Of a stretch of 64,000 nt of DNA, positions 10,925-18,221 are shown piece by piece. Source of the DNA: Desulfarculus baarsii DSM 2075 (GTDB lineage: Bacteria; Desulfobacterota; Desulfarculia; Desulfarculales; Desulfarculaceae); NCBI RefSeq assembly GCF_000143965.1, contig NC_014365.1, forward strand, positions 3,065,501 through 3,129,500. Reading direction: 5' to 3'. A model generated the notes under the pieces. The model was given only the letters and a program-made list of their open reading frames with translations, ran no database searches and had not been told where the DNA came from. The first letter of the stretch is position 1, and the number at the start of each line of letters is the position of its first letter. The position numbers were made by a program, and so were the translations under genes.

Positions 10925-11406
10925 AGCTTCCTCAGATTGGCGCCATTGGTTTTGAGCCAAATTTCGCCGGTGGCCACGCTGAGGCCCACGGTGCGGTTGA
11001 CCGTGCCGCCGACGTCTTCCTTTTCGACCATCACGTTGTTGCGGTAGAGGATCTTGCGCACCGCCGCGTAATTACGTTTGCCGATGTTGAAATGCCCGCC
11101 CTCGTCGAGCACCTGGCTGCCGCCGATCAAGGCCACCTTCAGCCGGCCCTTGATCGCGCCAAGTTCGTAGGCCCCGCGAAACAGCTTGGGCAGGCCCGTG
11201 TCGGCGAACACCGCCGGCTGGCTGGAGGCCCGCTGGGGGTTGAGGGCGGAGTCGGGCAGCATCAGGTGCAACAGGCCCCCCACCCCGGCCTTGGCGTCGT
11301 GGATGATCACGGCGATGCAAGAACCAAGCGAGAAGGTGACCAGTTCGTCCTTGGCGTCGCCAGAGACGGCCAGGTCGCCGACCCCGACTGCAATCCTGCC
11401 GGCCAA
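10921..11406 (-). CDS. cheD: chemoreceptor glutamine deamidase CheD
   Basis: A 161-residue CheD, converting specific receptor glutamines to glutamates and, in CheC/CheX systems, taking part in adaptation feedback. The catalytic Cys is C30 in 'FSLGSCIAV' and the His partner is H47 in 'GGLLHLMLPD'; the Thr is expected in the 'GGSQ/FNIGKRN' region, which is conserved here. It follows cheR with a 1-nt gap and overlaps the HDOD gene by 4 nt. Length is normal for the family. Confidence 0.93.
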   Translation of the reverse strand: MAGRIAVGVGDLAVSGDAKDELVTFSLGSCIAVIIHDAKAGVGGLLHLMLPDSALNPQRASSQPAVFADTGLPKLFRGAYELGAIKGRLKVALIGGSQVLDEGGHFNIGKRNYAAVRKILYRNNVMVEKEDVGGTVNRTVGLSVATGEIWLKTNGANLRKL

Positions 11407-11407
11407 C

Positions 11408-12361
11408 TCAAGACTCCTTGCGGTAAACGGCTGGGCGCACGAAACTCAGGCCGTGTTTGATCCCCGTCAGGCTCTCGGAGTGGCCAACGAACAGGTAACC
11501 ACCCTTGCCAAGGCAATCGTGAAATTTTTGCACCAGCCGCTGCTGAGTTGGCTTGTCGAAGTAGATCATCACGTTGCGGCAGAATATCACATGCATGGGC
11601 CGGTCGAAGCAAAACTGGTCCATGAGGTTGATCTTGCGGAATTCCACGAGCTTGCGCAGCTCGGGCTTGACCCGCACATGGCCGGCCCAGGCGTTGCCGC
11701 CCTTCTGGAAATAGCGCACCAAAATGTTGCGCGGGATGCAGGCCGCCCGCTCCTGCTGATAGATGCCCCGCTGGCCGTGTTGCAAAACCTGGGTGTCGAT
11801 GTCCGAGGCCAGGATCACCGCGCCGCGCCGCGCCCAGAGGTCACGGTTTTCTTGCAGGACCATGGCCAGGGTGTAGGGCTCCTCGCCGGTGGAGCAAGCC
11901 GCCGACCAGACGCGAAGCGGCTCCGATGGCCCGCAAAGCTTGTCGAGCTGACGCAGCACTTCCGTGGCCAGAAAGTCGAAGTGTTGGGATTCGCGAAAAA
12001 AGTCGGTCTTGTTGGTGGTGATGCAATCCAGGAAGCCGACCAGTTCCTGACCGGTCTGGTCTTCCTCCAGCCGGCAGATGAACTCGGAGACATCGCGGCA
12101 ACCGGTGGTGCGCATGCGCTTGGCCAGGCGGGCCTTGAGCAACTCTTTTTTGCTGTCGCCCAGGTTGATGCCCGAAAGGCTGTAGACCAGCTTGGCCAAC
12201 TTGGCGTATTGGGCGTCGGTTATGGCGATGCGCAACGGCTCCAGGTTGGCTGCGGCCGGCGGCCCGGCTGGCTTGGCCTCGGCCTTGGCCCCTCTGATGA
12301 TGTTCAGGTGATCGCTCAAACCCACCGATCGCGGCCCCCTGGCTTCAACCGTGTCAACCAA
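11408..12361 (-). CDS. cheR: chemotaxis protein methyltransferase CheR
   Basis: An SAM-dependent methyltransferase that methylates receptor glutamates. After a ~45-residue low-complexity N-terminal extension rich in Ala/Pro comes the CheR N-terminal helical domain ('KLAKLVYSLSGINLGDSKKELLKARL'), then the catalytic Rossmann domain with 'VWSAACSTGEEPYTLAM' (SAM binding) and 'VIFCRNVMIYFDK'. The start is uncertain: TTG at 12361 gives 317 residues, while GTG at 12325 with AGGGGG upstream would give 305. It sits between cheW (29-nt gap) and cheD (1-nt gap) in the operon. Confidence 0.93.
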   Translation of the reverse strand: MVDTVEARGPRSVGLSDHLNIIRGAKAEAKPAGPPAAANLEPLRIAITDAQYAKLAKLVYSLSGINLGDSKKELLKARLAKRMRTTGCRDVSEFICRLEEDQTGQELVGFLDCITTNKTDFFRESQHFDFLATEVLRQLDKLCGPSEPLRVWSAACSTGEEPYTLAMVLQENRDLWARRGAVILASDIDTQVLQHGQRGIYQQERAACIPRNILVRYFQKGGNAWAGHVRVKPELRKLVEFRKINLMDQFCFDRPMHVIFCRNVMIYFDKPTQQRLVQKFHDCLGKGGYLFVGHSESLTGIKHGLSFVRPAVYRKES

Positions 12362-12390
12362 TCGCCGATATTGCGTATTCTCTTTAACGA

Positions 12391-12891
12391 TTATAACACC
12401 GCGTGTCGGTCGCCCAACACCTTATCGATGTCGAGGATGGTTTTCACCTTGCCGTCGACCTTGGCCATGCCCAGCAGATAAGACATGTCCAGCTCCACGC
12501 CGAAGGTCGGGGCCGGCTCCAGGTCGGCGGCGGCCACGTTGATCACCTCGCGCACGGCGTCGACGACCACGCCCATCAGAAGCGTCACGCCCATCTCGCC
12601 CAGCACCTCCACCACCACGATGCAGGTGCGATCGTCGGGCTGGCGATAGGCCATGCCGAACTTCAGGCGCAGGTCGATCACCGGGATGACCTTGCCGCGC
12701 AGGTTGATCACCCCCAGCACGTGGTCGGCGGTCTGGGGCACTGGCGTCACGTCCAAGACGCCAATGATCTCGCGGACCTTGTTGATCTGGACGCCGTATT
12801 CCTCGTCGTCGACCCGGAAGGTCAGGTATTTTCCGGCCAGATGGGCCAGTTGGCCCTGGTGCTCGCCGCTCTGGGCGTTTTGTGTTTCCAT
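12391..12891 (-). CDS. cheW: chemotaxis coupling protein CheW
   Basis: A 166-residue CheW, the SH3-like adaptor that couples CheA to chemoreceptors at the membrane. Conserved landmarks are 'YLTFRVDDEEYGVQINKVREI', 'VPQTADHVLGVINLRGKVIPVIDLR' (the R of NLRG is the kinase/receptor contact), and 'MGVVVDAVREV'. A ~18-residue polar N-terminal extension precedes the domain. The gene lies 31 nt after cheA and 29 nt before cheR. Confidence 0.94.
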   Translation of the reverse strand: METQNAQSGEHQGQLAHLAGKYLTFRVDDEEYGVQINKVREIIGVLDVTPVPQTADHVLGVINLRGKVIPVIDLRLKFGMAYRQPDDRTCIVVVEVLGEMGVTLLMGVVVDAVREVINVAAADLEPAPTFGVELDMSYLLGMAKVDGKVKTILDIDKVLGDRHAVL

Positions 12892-12922
12892 GCCGCCAGT
12901 CTCTCCGTCGCTCGCGCCGCCC

Positions 12923-15265
12923 TCAGGCCCGCCGGCCCTCGTGGCTCTTGAAGACCCCTTCCACGTCCAAAATCAGGCTGACCCGGCCGTCGCCCATGAT
13001 CGCCCCGCCGGCGGCCACCTTGACGTCCTTGAGGCTCTCGCCCAACGACTTGATGACCACCTCCTGGCGGCCCACCAACTGGTCGACCATCAGGCAGCGG
13101 CGATGGCCGTGGTGCTCGACCACCACCACCAGGCCCTCCCAGGGCTGGCGGTGATCGGGCTCGATGCCCACGATCTCGTGCAGGCGCACCAGCGGCAGCA
13201 GGTTGCCGCGAATGATGATCATCTCGCCCTTGCCCTGGACGGTGGTGTAGTCGGCGCGGGCGGGCCGCAGGGATTCGGCCACGCTGATGGTGGGCAAAAT
13301 GAAGCGCTCGGGACCGACCTTGACCACCATGCCGTCGATGATGGCCAGCGTCAGCGGCAGGGCGATGGTGAGGATGGTGCCCTCGCCCAGGGTCGATTGG
13401 ATCTCGATCTTGCCGCGCAGTTCATCGATGGTGCGCTGGACCACGTCCATGCCCACGCCACGGCCGGAGATGTCGGTGATCTGCTCGGCGGTGGAAAAGC
13501 CCGCCCGCATGATCAGGGCGTAAACCTCCTGGTCGGTCATGTCGTCGTCGGAGGCGATCAGACCCCGCTCGACGGCCTTGCGGGCGATCTTGTCGCGGTC
13601 CAGGCCGCGACCGTCGTCGGCGATCTCGATGCAAACGCTGCCGCCCTTGTGATAGGCGCTCAAGCGGACCGCGCCCTCCTCGGGCTTGCCGATCTTCTGG
13701 CGCTCCTCGGGGTCTTCGATGCCGTGATCGACCGAGTTGCGCACCATGTGCATCAGCGGATCATAGAATTTCTCGACCATGTTGCGGTCGATCTCGGTGT
13801 CTTCGTTGACCAGCTCCAGGCGCACCTTCTTGCCGCGTTTCTTGGCCGTGTCGCGCACCACCCGCACCATCTTCTGAAACGTCTGGCGGATGGGGATCAT
13901 GCGCATGCTCATGGTCGATTTTTGCAGCTCGGTGGTGATGCGCGCCAACTGGCCCAGGTCGGTGTGCAGCTTGCGATCGCTGATGGCCTGGACGTGGGGA
14001 TTGGCCTGGACCATCGATTGGGCGATGACCAGCTCGCCAACCATGTCCAGGAGGTTGTCGAGCTTTTGCGTGTCGATCTTGACTTCCTGGGCGGCCATGA
14101 CCTGGGCGCCCTGGGTCATGGCCTTCTGGGCGCGCAGGCCCTCGGCCACCTGGTCGGGCTGGGCCTTGCCCTGCGCCACCAGGATCTCGCCCAGGTGCTT
14201 GTCGGGCTTTTTCTGACGCTGGGTCTCCAGGGCCTCGTCCATGTCCTCGGGGCTGACCACGCGTTTGCCCACCAACACCTCGCCCAGCTTGAGCGGCTCG
14301 ACCGGTTCGGGCTCGGGGGCCGGCGCGGCGGCCGGGGCCGGGGCCGGGGCCTGGCCGGAAAGCAACGCCTCGACGCGGGCCTCCAGCTCCGAGGTGTCAA
14401 AGGCCCGCCTGGCGCGGCGCTCGTTGGCCGCCGCCAGCGACTCCTCGATCATCTGGCGCAGGAAATCCACGCCGCCCAATATGACGTCGATGGCCACGCT
14501 GTCGACGACAAGCTCCATGGCCCGGGCCTTGTCCAGCAGGTTTTCCAGGGCGTGGGCCAGGTGGTTGATGTCGGTGAGGTTCAAAAAGCCGCTGACGCCC
14601 TTGATGGTGTGGAAGGGCCGAAACACCGCGTTGAGGGCCTCGACGTCCTGGGGCGAATCCTCCAGCACCAGGGCGTTGACCTCGATGGACTCCAGGTGCT
14701 CCAGGGCTTCGTTGACAAAGCCCGTCAGCAGCTCCATGTCCTCGTCGTTGATCAACTGGGGCTCGGGCTCGGCGGTGGGGCCCAGGTCGGGGGCGTCGGG
14801 CAGGAATTCTATGTCGTCGTCGGCCAGATCGGGCGGCTCGCCCAGGCCGGCTTCCTCGGGCTGGGCCGGGGCCGGCGGCGCGGCGGCGGGTGGCGCGGCG
14901 ACCGGCGGCGCGTCGGCGGACCTGGCCCTGGCGGCCAGGCAGGGGCTGGCCATGTAGGCGCCGACCTCGGCGTCGGCGGCCTCGCCGCGCAGCAGGCCCT
15001 GGGCCACGCTGACGCCTTGGCGGGCCAACTCCAGGCCGCCTTCCTGATCGGCGACCTCGCCCAGGATCATGCCCTCCATGTGGGCCTTGAGCGCGCCGAC
15101 CAAGCGCGTCAGGGCCGAGTCGCCGCCGCCTTCGCAGACGATCTCCAGCCGCTCCAGGTGAGAGAGGAATTCGCCATAGGCCATCAGATCCCCGGCTTCG
15201 AGGATCATCACTTCGGAGGCCATTTCGTCGAGGAGGGAGCCGATCACTTCGTTATGCCCGGACAT
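12923..15265 (-). CDS. cheA: chemotaxis histidine kinase CheA with MshEN-like insert
   Basis: A 780-residue CheA that autophosphorylates in response to receptors and phosphorylates CheY and CheB. Layout: residues 1-105, a helical HPt-like module with no obvious phospho-His; 115-170, a Pro/Ala linker; 172-285, the HPt with H219 in 'RPFHTIKGVSGFL'; 326-380, two 24-residue repeats of MshEN type (both with LGE-x-L/I-L-V and a terminal Q); 393-455, dimerisation; then the ATPase with N-box 'HMVRNSVDHG' (N510), 'DDGRGLD' and 'GRGVGMDVV'; and a CheW-like C-terminal domain. No separate P2 domain is evident. ATG 15265 has GGAGG 9 nt upstream. It is the first gene of the operon. Confidence 0.95.
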   Translation of the reverse strand: MSGHNEVIGSLLDEMASEVMILEAGDLMAYGEFLSHLERLEIVCEGGGDSALTRLVGALKAHMEGMILGEVADQEGGLELARQGVSVAQGLLRGEAADAEVGAYMASPCLAARARSADAPPVAAPPAAAPPAPAQPEEAGLGEPPDLADDDIEFLPDAPDLGPTAEPEPQLINDEDMELLTGFVNEALEHLESIEVNALVLEDSPQDVEALNAVFRPFHTIKGVSGFLNLTDINHLAHALENLLDKARAMELVVDSVAIDVILGGVDFLRQMIEESLAAANERRARRAFDTSELEARVEALLSGQAPAPAPAAAPAPEPEPVEPLKLGEVLVGKRVVSPEDMDEALETQRQKKPDKHLGEILVAQGKAQPDQVAEGLRAQKAMTQGAQVMAAQEVKIDTQKLDNLLDMVGELVIAQSMVQANPHVQAISDRKLHTDLGQLARITTELQKSTMSMRMIPIRQTFQKMVRVVRDTAKKRGKKVRLELVNEDTEIDRNMVEKFYDPLMHMVRNSVDHGIEDPEERQKIGKPEEGAVRLSAYHKGGSVCIEIADDGRGLDRDKIARKAVERGLIASDDDMTDQEVYALIMRAGFSTAEQITDISGRGVGMDVVQRTIDELRGKIEIQSTLGEGTILTIALPLTLAIIDGMVVKVGPERFILPTISVAESLRPARADYTTVQGKGEMIIIRGNLLPLVRLHEIVGIEPDHRQPWEGLVVVVEHHGHRRCLMVDQLVGRQEVVIKSLGESLKDVKVAAGGAIMGDGRVSLILDVEGVFKSHEGRRA

Positions 15266-15324
15266 GCCGCGACACCTCCAACAAGCACGCGAAAGACTTA
15301 AATCGTTCGAGCTGATGATTTGCG

Positions 15325-15475
15325 ATGACGCCGCTGGCGCGGTGGGCGCCAGCGCGGATGCGCGTCAGGGGCTCATCGGGGCCAGGCCCGCCGCCTCGCC
15401 TTCCCAAGCCCCGGCGAGGGCTGGGGGATAGCGCCAAGCGGCGACGAACCAAAGGCGACCGTATCCGCACAGTTG
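15325..15475 (-). promoter_or_regulatory. structured 5' leader of the cheA transcript
   Basis: If transcription starts near 15470, cheA has a ~200-nt leader. It contains two perfect hairpins: CCTCGCC/GGCGAGG (15394-15400 with 15413-15419) and CGCTGGCGC/GCGCCAGCG (15332-15340 with 15346-15354, 5-nt loop). A GGATA/TATCC pairing (15462-15466 with 15426-15430) could close an upstream multiloop. I do not recognise a known riboswitch class. It may be a cis-regulatory RNA or a dispersed repeat. Confidence 0.3.
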
Positions 15476-15478
15476 TAG

Positions 15479-15506
15479 ATTATCATACAAAACGGCCCGC
15501 CGGCAA
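15479..15506 (-). promoter_or_regulatory. candidate promoter of the chemotaxis operon
   Basis: On the minus strand TTGCCG (15506-15501) and GATAAT (15484-15479) are separated by 16 bp. They lie at the far end of the ~400-bp gene-free stretch upstream of cheA. No sigma28 or sigma54 consensus was recognised nearby. Confidence 0.4.
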
Positions 15507-15559
15507 AAGCACTTATGCGTCATGGCCGATTTCAACGGGCCGGGGCCGGAGCCACGCCC

Positions 15560-15604
15560 CAAAAATACGACAACGCCCCGGCGGTTGAAGCCGTGGCGTT
15601 GTCG
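15560..15604 (-). terminator. rho-independent terminator of the HU gene
   Basis: A perfect 10-bp stem CGACAACGCC/GGCGTTGTCG (15568-15577 with 15595-15604). It is followed on the minus strand by TATTTTTGGGG, 66 bp past the HU stop codon. Confidence 0.75.
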
Positions 15605-15669
15605 CGTCAAGAACCATCGGTGGCCAATGGCCGAAATCGCCGCGCCCAAACCGGCTCGGCCCAGGCGCG

Positions 15670-15957
15670 TTAGTTGAGCATGTCGCGAACTTGAGCGCTC
15701 ATCTTGAAAGCCATGCGCTTTTTGGCCGTGATCTCGATGGGCTTGCGCGTCGCCGGGTTCACGCCCTGCCGAGGAGCGGACTCTTTGAGGCTGAAAGTGC
15801 CAAGCCCGGCCACGCGGATCGTGCCGCCGGCCATGACCTCGTCGCGGCAGATCTCGACAAAAGCTTCCAAAGCGTCCTTGGCCGCACGCTTGGAAATGTC
15901 GGCCTTGCTGGCGATCTTGTCGATCATCTCCGCCTTGGTCATCGGTTTCCCAGCCAT
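15670..15957 (-). CDS. HU family DNA-binding protein
   Basis: A 95-residue nucleoid protein of the HU/IHF family, a dimer that bends DNA. The N terminus 'MTKAEMIDKIASKADISKRAAKDAL' forms the helical body. 'GGTIRVAGLGTFSLKESAPRQGVNPAT' followed by 'RKPIEITAKK' gives the beta-arm with the conserved R-x-G-x-N-P-x-T tip and Pro intercalator. A strong AAGGAGGAGG ribosome site precedes ATG 15957. Whether it is the major HU or an IHF-like subunit cannot be decided, but the arm sequence is HU-like. Confidence 0.95.
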   Translation of the reverse strand: MAGKPMTKAEMIDKIASKADISKRAAKDALEAFVEICRDEVMAGGTIRVAGLGTFSLKESAPRQGVNPATRKPIEITAKKRMAFKMSAQVRDMLN

Positions 15958-16427
15958 GCCTCCTCCTTAGGTCATTAGGATTCTTGATTGTTTTGAAAAA
16001 GACATCCGCAGCGCCCCTGCGACGGGGCCACGCCAAGGCGCAAATCGCCCGTCTTGATCGTCACGCCGCCACCCGTCACGACTCGATTACCCTTGGCGGA
16101 GGCACGTCTGACAAAACTTCACGAACGCTGGCGCGAATTGCACAGAAGCATAGCACCCGCGAAAACGGCCCGTCAACAGTACAAAAAGCAGATTTGCCTC
16201 CATTGCGCCAAGGCTTTCCCCACTTTTCGCCACCACTGGCCAAGCTTCACAGGCCCACGGAAATGAGGCCTTTTTTCAGGCGGCGGCGCAAAATCGACCA
16301 TATAGCAAATTAATTAATAATTACAAATACATAACTATAAATATCACCAATGCGCCGGTCATGGCAAATCACAGAAGTGAAAGCGCCCGCGCACGGCGGC
16401 GATGCGGCAAAAAATCGAGTTTTTTTA
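15958..16427. other. intergenic region between HU and mraZ
   Basis: No gene is recognised here. The right half (about 16300-16430) is strikingly AT-rich compared with its surroundings and leads into the mraZ promoter. The left part holds a candidate minus-strand promoter for HU, TTGTCA (16114-16109) and GGTAAT (16091-16086) with a 17-bp spacer, which would give a ~120-nt leader. Confidence 0.4.
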
Positions 16428-16456
16428 TTGACATGCGGCTCTGGTTAACATTATAG
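16428..16456 (+). promoter_or_regulatory. promoter of the dcw cluster (Pmra)
   Basis: A perfect -35 TTGACA (16428-16433). The -10 is either CATTAT (16449-16454, 15-bp spacing) or TTATAG (16451-16456, 17-bp spacing). MraZ boxes begin directly after it, as in other mra promoters. Confidence 0.7.
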
Positions 16457-16491
16457 TGGGCTCCAGTGGTAGATAGTGGGGATTGGTGGGG
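16457..16491 (+). promoter_or_regulatory. MraZ operator: four 10-bp-spaced TGGG boxes
   Basis: TGGGC, TGGTA, TGGGG and TGGGG begin at 16457, 16467, 16477 and 16487, exactly 10 bp apart. MraZ is known to bind direct TGGG repeats separated by about 5 nt. The array lies between the -10 element and the mraZ start, predicting autorepression of the cluster. Box 2 deviates (TGGT). Confidence 0.8.
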
Positions 16492-16511
16492 AAAAAGGGA
16501 GCGCCTCCGAC

Positions 16512-16955
16512 ATGTTCACCGGCTCGTCAACACACAGCATCGACGCCAAAGGCAGGCTGGCCATCCCGGCCGGCTTCCGCGACGCCTTGAGCGTCAGCGG
16601 CGACGACAAGCTGATCTTGACCACCCTGCCCAACGCCGATCACTACCTGGTCTGCTATCCCGTCGAGGACTGGCGCAACCTGGCCGACAAGATCTCCCGC
16701 CTACCCGAACTCAACCCCAGCGTCCAGGCCATCAAGCGGCGCTTTTTCGGCAACGCCAACGAGTGCCCGCTGGACAAGCAAGGCCGCATCCTGATCCCGC
16801 CTCGGCTGCGCCAAAAGGCCGGCCTGGAATCCAAGGCCGTGCTGGTGGGGGCGCAAAGCTATTTCGAGGTTTGGGACGAGGAGCGCTGGGAGCAGGAGGA
16901 GCGGCGCCTGGCGGCCGCCGACATCGGCGCGGCCATGGCGGAGTTGGGGGTTTAG
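16512..16955 (+). CDS. mraZ: transcriptional regulator MraZ
   Basis: A 147-residue AbrB-like regulator with two MraZ repeats, each with the D-x-K/Q-GR signature: 'SIDAKGRLAIPAGFR' near the N terminus and 'CPLDKQGRILIPPRLR' around residue 80. In other bacteria the protein forms a ring that binds TGGG boxes upstream of its own operon and represses it. ATG 16512 was chosen because 'MFTGSSTHSIDAKGR' matches the family N terminus; a longer GTG-initiated frame would begin inside the operator. It starts the division and cell-wall cluster, with rsmH 1 nt downstream. Confidence 0.95.
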   Translation: MFTGSSTHSIDAKGRLAIPAGFRDALSVSGDDKLILTTLPNADHYLVCYPVEDWRNLADKISRLPELNPSVQAIKRRFFGNANECPLDKQGRILIPPRLRQKAGLESKAVLVGAQSYFEVWDEERWEQEERRLAAADIGAAMAELGV

Positions 16956-16956
16956 C

Positions 16957-17907
16957 ATGACCGCCGGGCATCGGCCGGTGTTGCTGGCCGAGACCTTGCG
17001 GGCCATGCAACCAAAACCCGGCGGAATCTACGTCGACGGCACCCTGGGGGCCGGCGGGCACGCCGCGGCCATCCTCGAGGCCTGCGGCCCCACCGGCCGG
17101 CTGCTGGGCCTGGACCGCGACGCCCAGGCCCTGGCCCTGGCCACGGCCAACCTGGCCGGTTTCGACCAAGCGCGGCTGCGCCTGACCCAGGCTAGTTTCG
17201 ACGAAATCGGCCAATGCCTGAGCGCCTGGGGCGTGGCGGCCTGCGACGGAATCTTGCTGGATTTGGGAGTCAGCTCCATGCAGTTGGATCAAGGCCAGCG
17301 GGGGTTTTCCTTCATGCACGACGGCCCACTGGACATGCGCATGGGCCAAAGCGGCCCGGGCGCCGCCGAATTGGTGGCCGACTCCGATCAGAACCGCCTG
17401 ACGGCCATCTTCCGCGACCTGGGCGAGGAGCCCTTGGCCCGACGCTACGCCCAGGCCGTCATCGAGGCCCGCCGTCAGGGGCCCATCGTCAGCACCGGCC
17501 GTTTGGCCGCCGTCATCGAGGCCAGCACGCCGGCGGCCGTGCGCCGCAAAAGCAAGATCCATCCGGCCACCAGGGTCTTCCAGGCCCTGCGCCTGGCCGT
17601 CAACGACGAACTGGGCCGCCTGGAGCGCTTCCTGGCCGGCGCGCCGGCCTGGCTCAACCCCGGTGGCGTGCTGGCGGTGATCAGCTATCATTCGCTGGAG
17701 GATCGCCGGGTCAAACGCAGCCTGCGCGCGGCGGCCAACCCCTGCACCTGCCCGCCCGACCTGCCGCGTTGCGTCTGCGGCCGCCGGCCCCTGTTCGACC
17801 TGCCCAGCCACAAGGCCATCACGCCGTCGGCCGTCGAAGTGGCGCAAAACCCCCGATCCCGTTCGGCGCGCCTGCGCGTGGCCGTGCGCACCGAGGCGAC
17901 GACATGA
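16957..17907 (+). CDS. rsmH: 16S rRNA (cytosine(1402)-N4)-methyltransferase RsmH
   Basis: A 316-residue SAM-dependent methyltransferase (formerly MraW) that modifies C1402 of 16S rRNA in the ribosomal P site. Motifs: 'HRPVLLAETL', 'VDGTLGAGGHAAAIL' (SAM loop), 'GILLDLGVSSMQLD', 'RGFSF..DGPLDMRM', 'VISYHSLEDRRVK', and the C-terminal 'SRSARLRVA'. Length is typical. It follows mraZ by 1 nt and overlaps ftsL as ATGA. Confidence 0.96.
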   Translation: MTAGHRPVLLAETLRAMQPKPGGIYVDGTLGAGGHAAAILEACGPTGRLLGLDRDAQALALATANLAGFDQARLRLTQASFDEIGQCLSAWGVAACDGILLDLGVSSMQLDQGQRGFSFMHDGPLDMRMGQSGPGAAELVADSDQNRLTAIFRDLGEEPLARRYAQAVIEARRQGPIVSTGRLAAVIEASTPAAVRRKSKIHPATRVFQALRLAVNDELGRLERFLAGAPAWLNPGGVLAVISYHSLEDRRVKRSLRAAANPCTCPPDLPRCVCGRRPLFDLPSHKAITPSAVEVAQNPRSRSARLRVAVRTEATT

Positions 17908-18221
17908 GCATCAGCGTGCGCAAAAACAACCTGCGCCGGCCCGACAAGGCCCCGGCACGCAATATTCTGTTGCGGCCGGCGCTGTTCATGCTGGTCCTGG
18001 GCACCTGCGCGGCGATCTTCTACGCCTATGCCTCGGCCCGTTCGCTGGAGACATCCTACCGCCTCAGCCGGGCCCTGGAACAGCAGCGCGAACTGCGCGA
18101 GGTCGGCCGCCGCCTGCGCGTGGAGCTTGGCAACCTGCGCTCGCCCCAGCGCCTGGAGCAGGCCGCCCAGCGCGCCGCGCTCAATCCGCCCCTGCCCAGC
18201 CAGATGCGGGAGCTGCCATGA
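17904..18221 (+). CDS. ftsL: cell division protein FtsL
   Basis: A 105-residue bitopic membrane protein: a short basic cytoplasmic N terminus, a transmembrane helix at about residues 22-42 ('ILLRPALFMLVLGTCAAIFY'), then a predicted coiled coil ('LEQQRELREVGRRLRVELGNL') facing the periplasm. FtsL forms the FtsQLB complex that activates septal peptidoglycan synthesis. Sequence conservation in this family is low. The call rests on size, topology and the position between rsmH and ftsI, with 4-nt overlaps on both sides. Confidence 0.85.
   Translation: MSISVRKNNLRRPDKAPARNILLRPALFMLVLGTCAAIFYAYASARSLETSYRLSRALEQQRELREVGRRLRVELGNLRSPQRLEQAAQRAALNPPLPSQMRELP

Noticed and set aside
12653-15301. 882-codon plus-strand frame opposite cheA
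   Set aside because: Antisense of a certain cheA gene; His/Asp/Leu-rich low-complexity translation without a ribosome site.
15365-16036. 223-codon minus-strand frame overlapping HU
   Set aside because: It overlaps the HU gene in another frame and runs into the gene-free region; no conserved motif.
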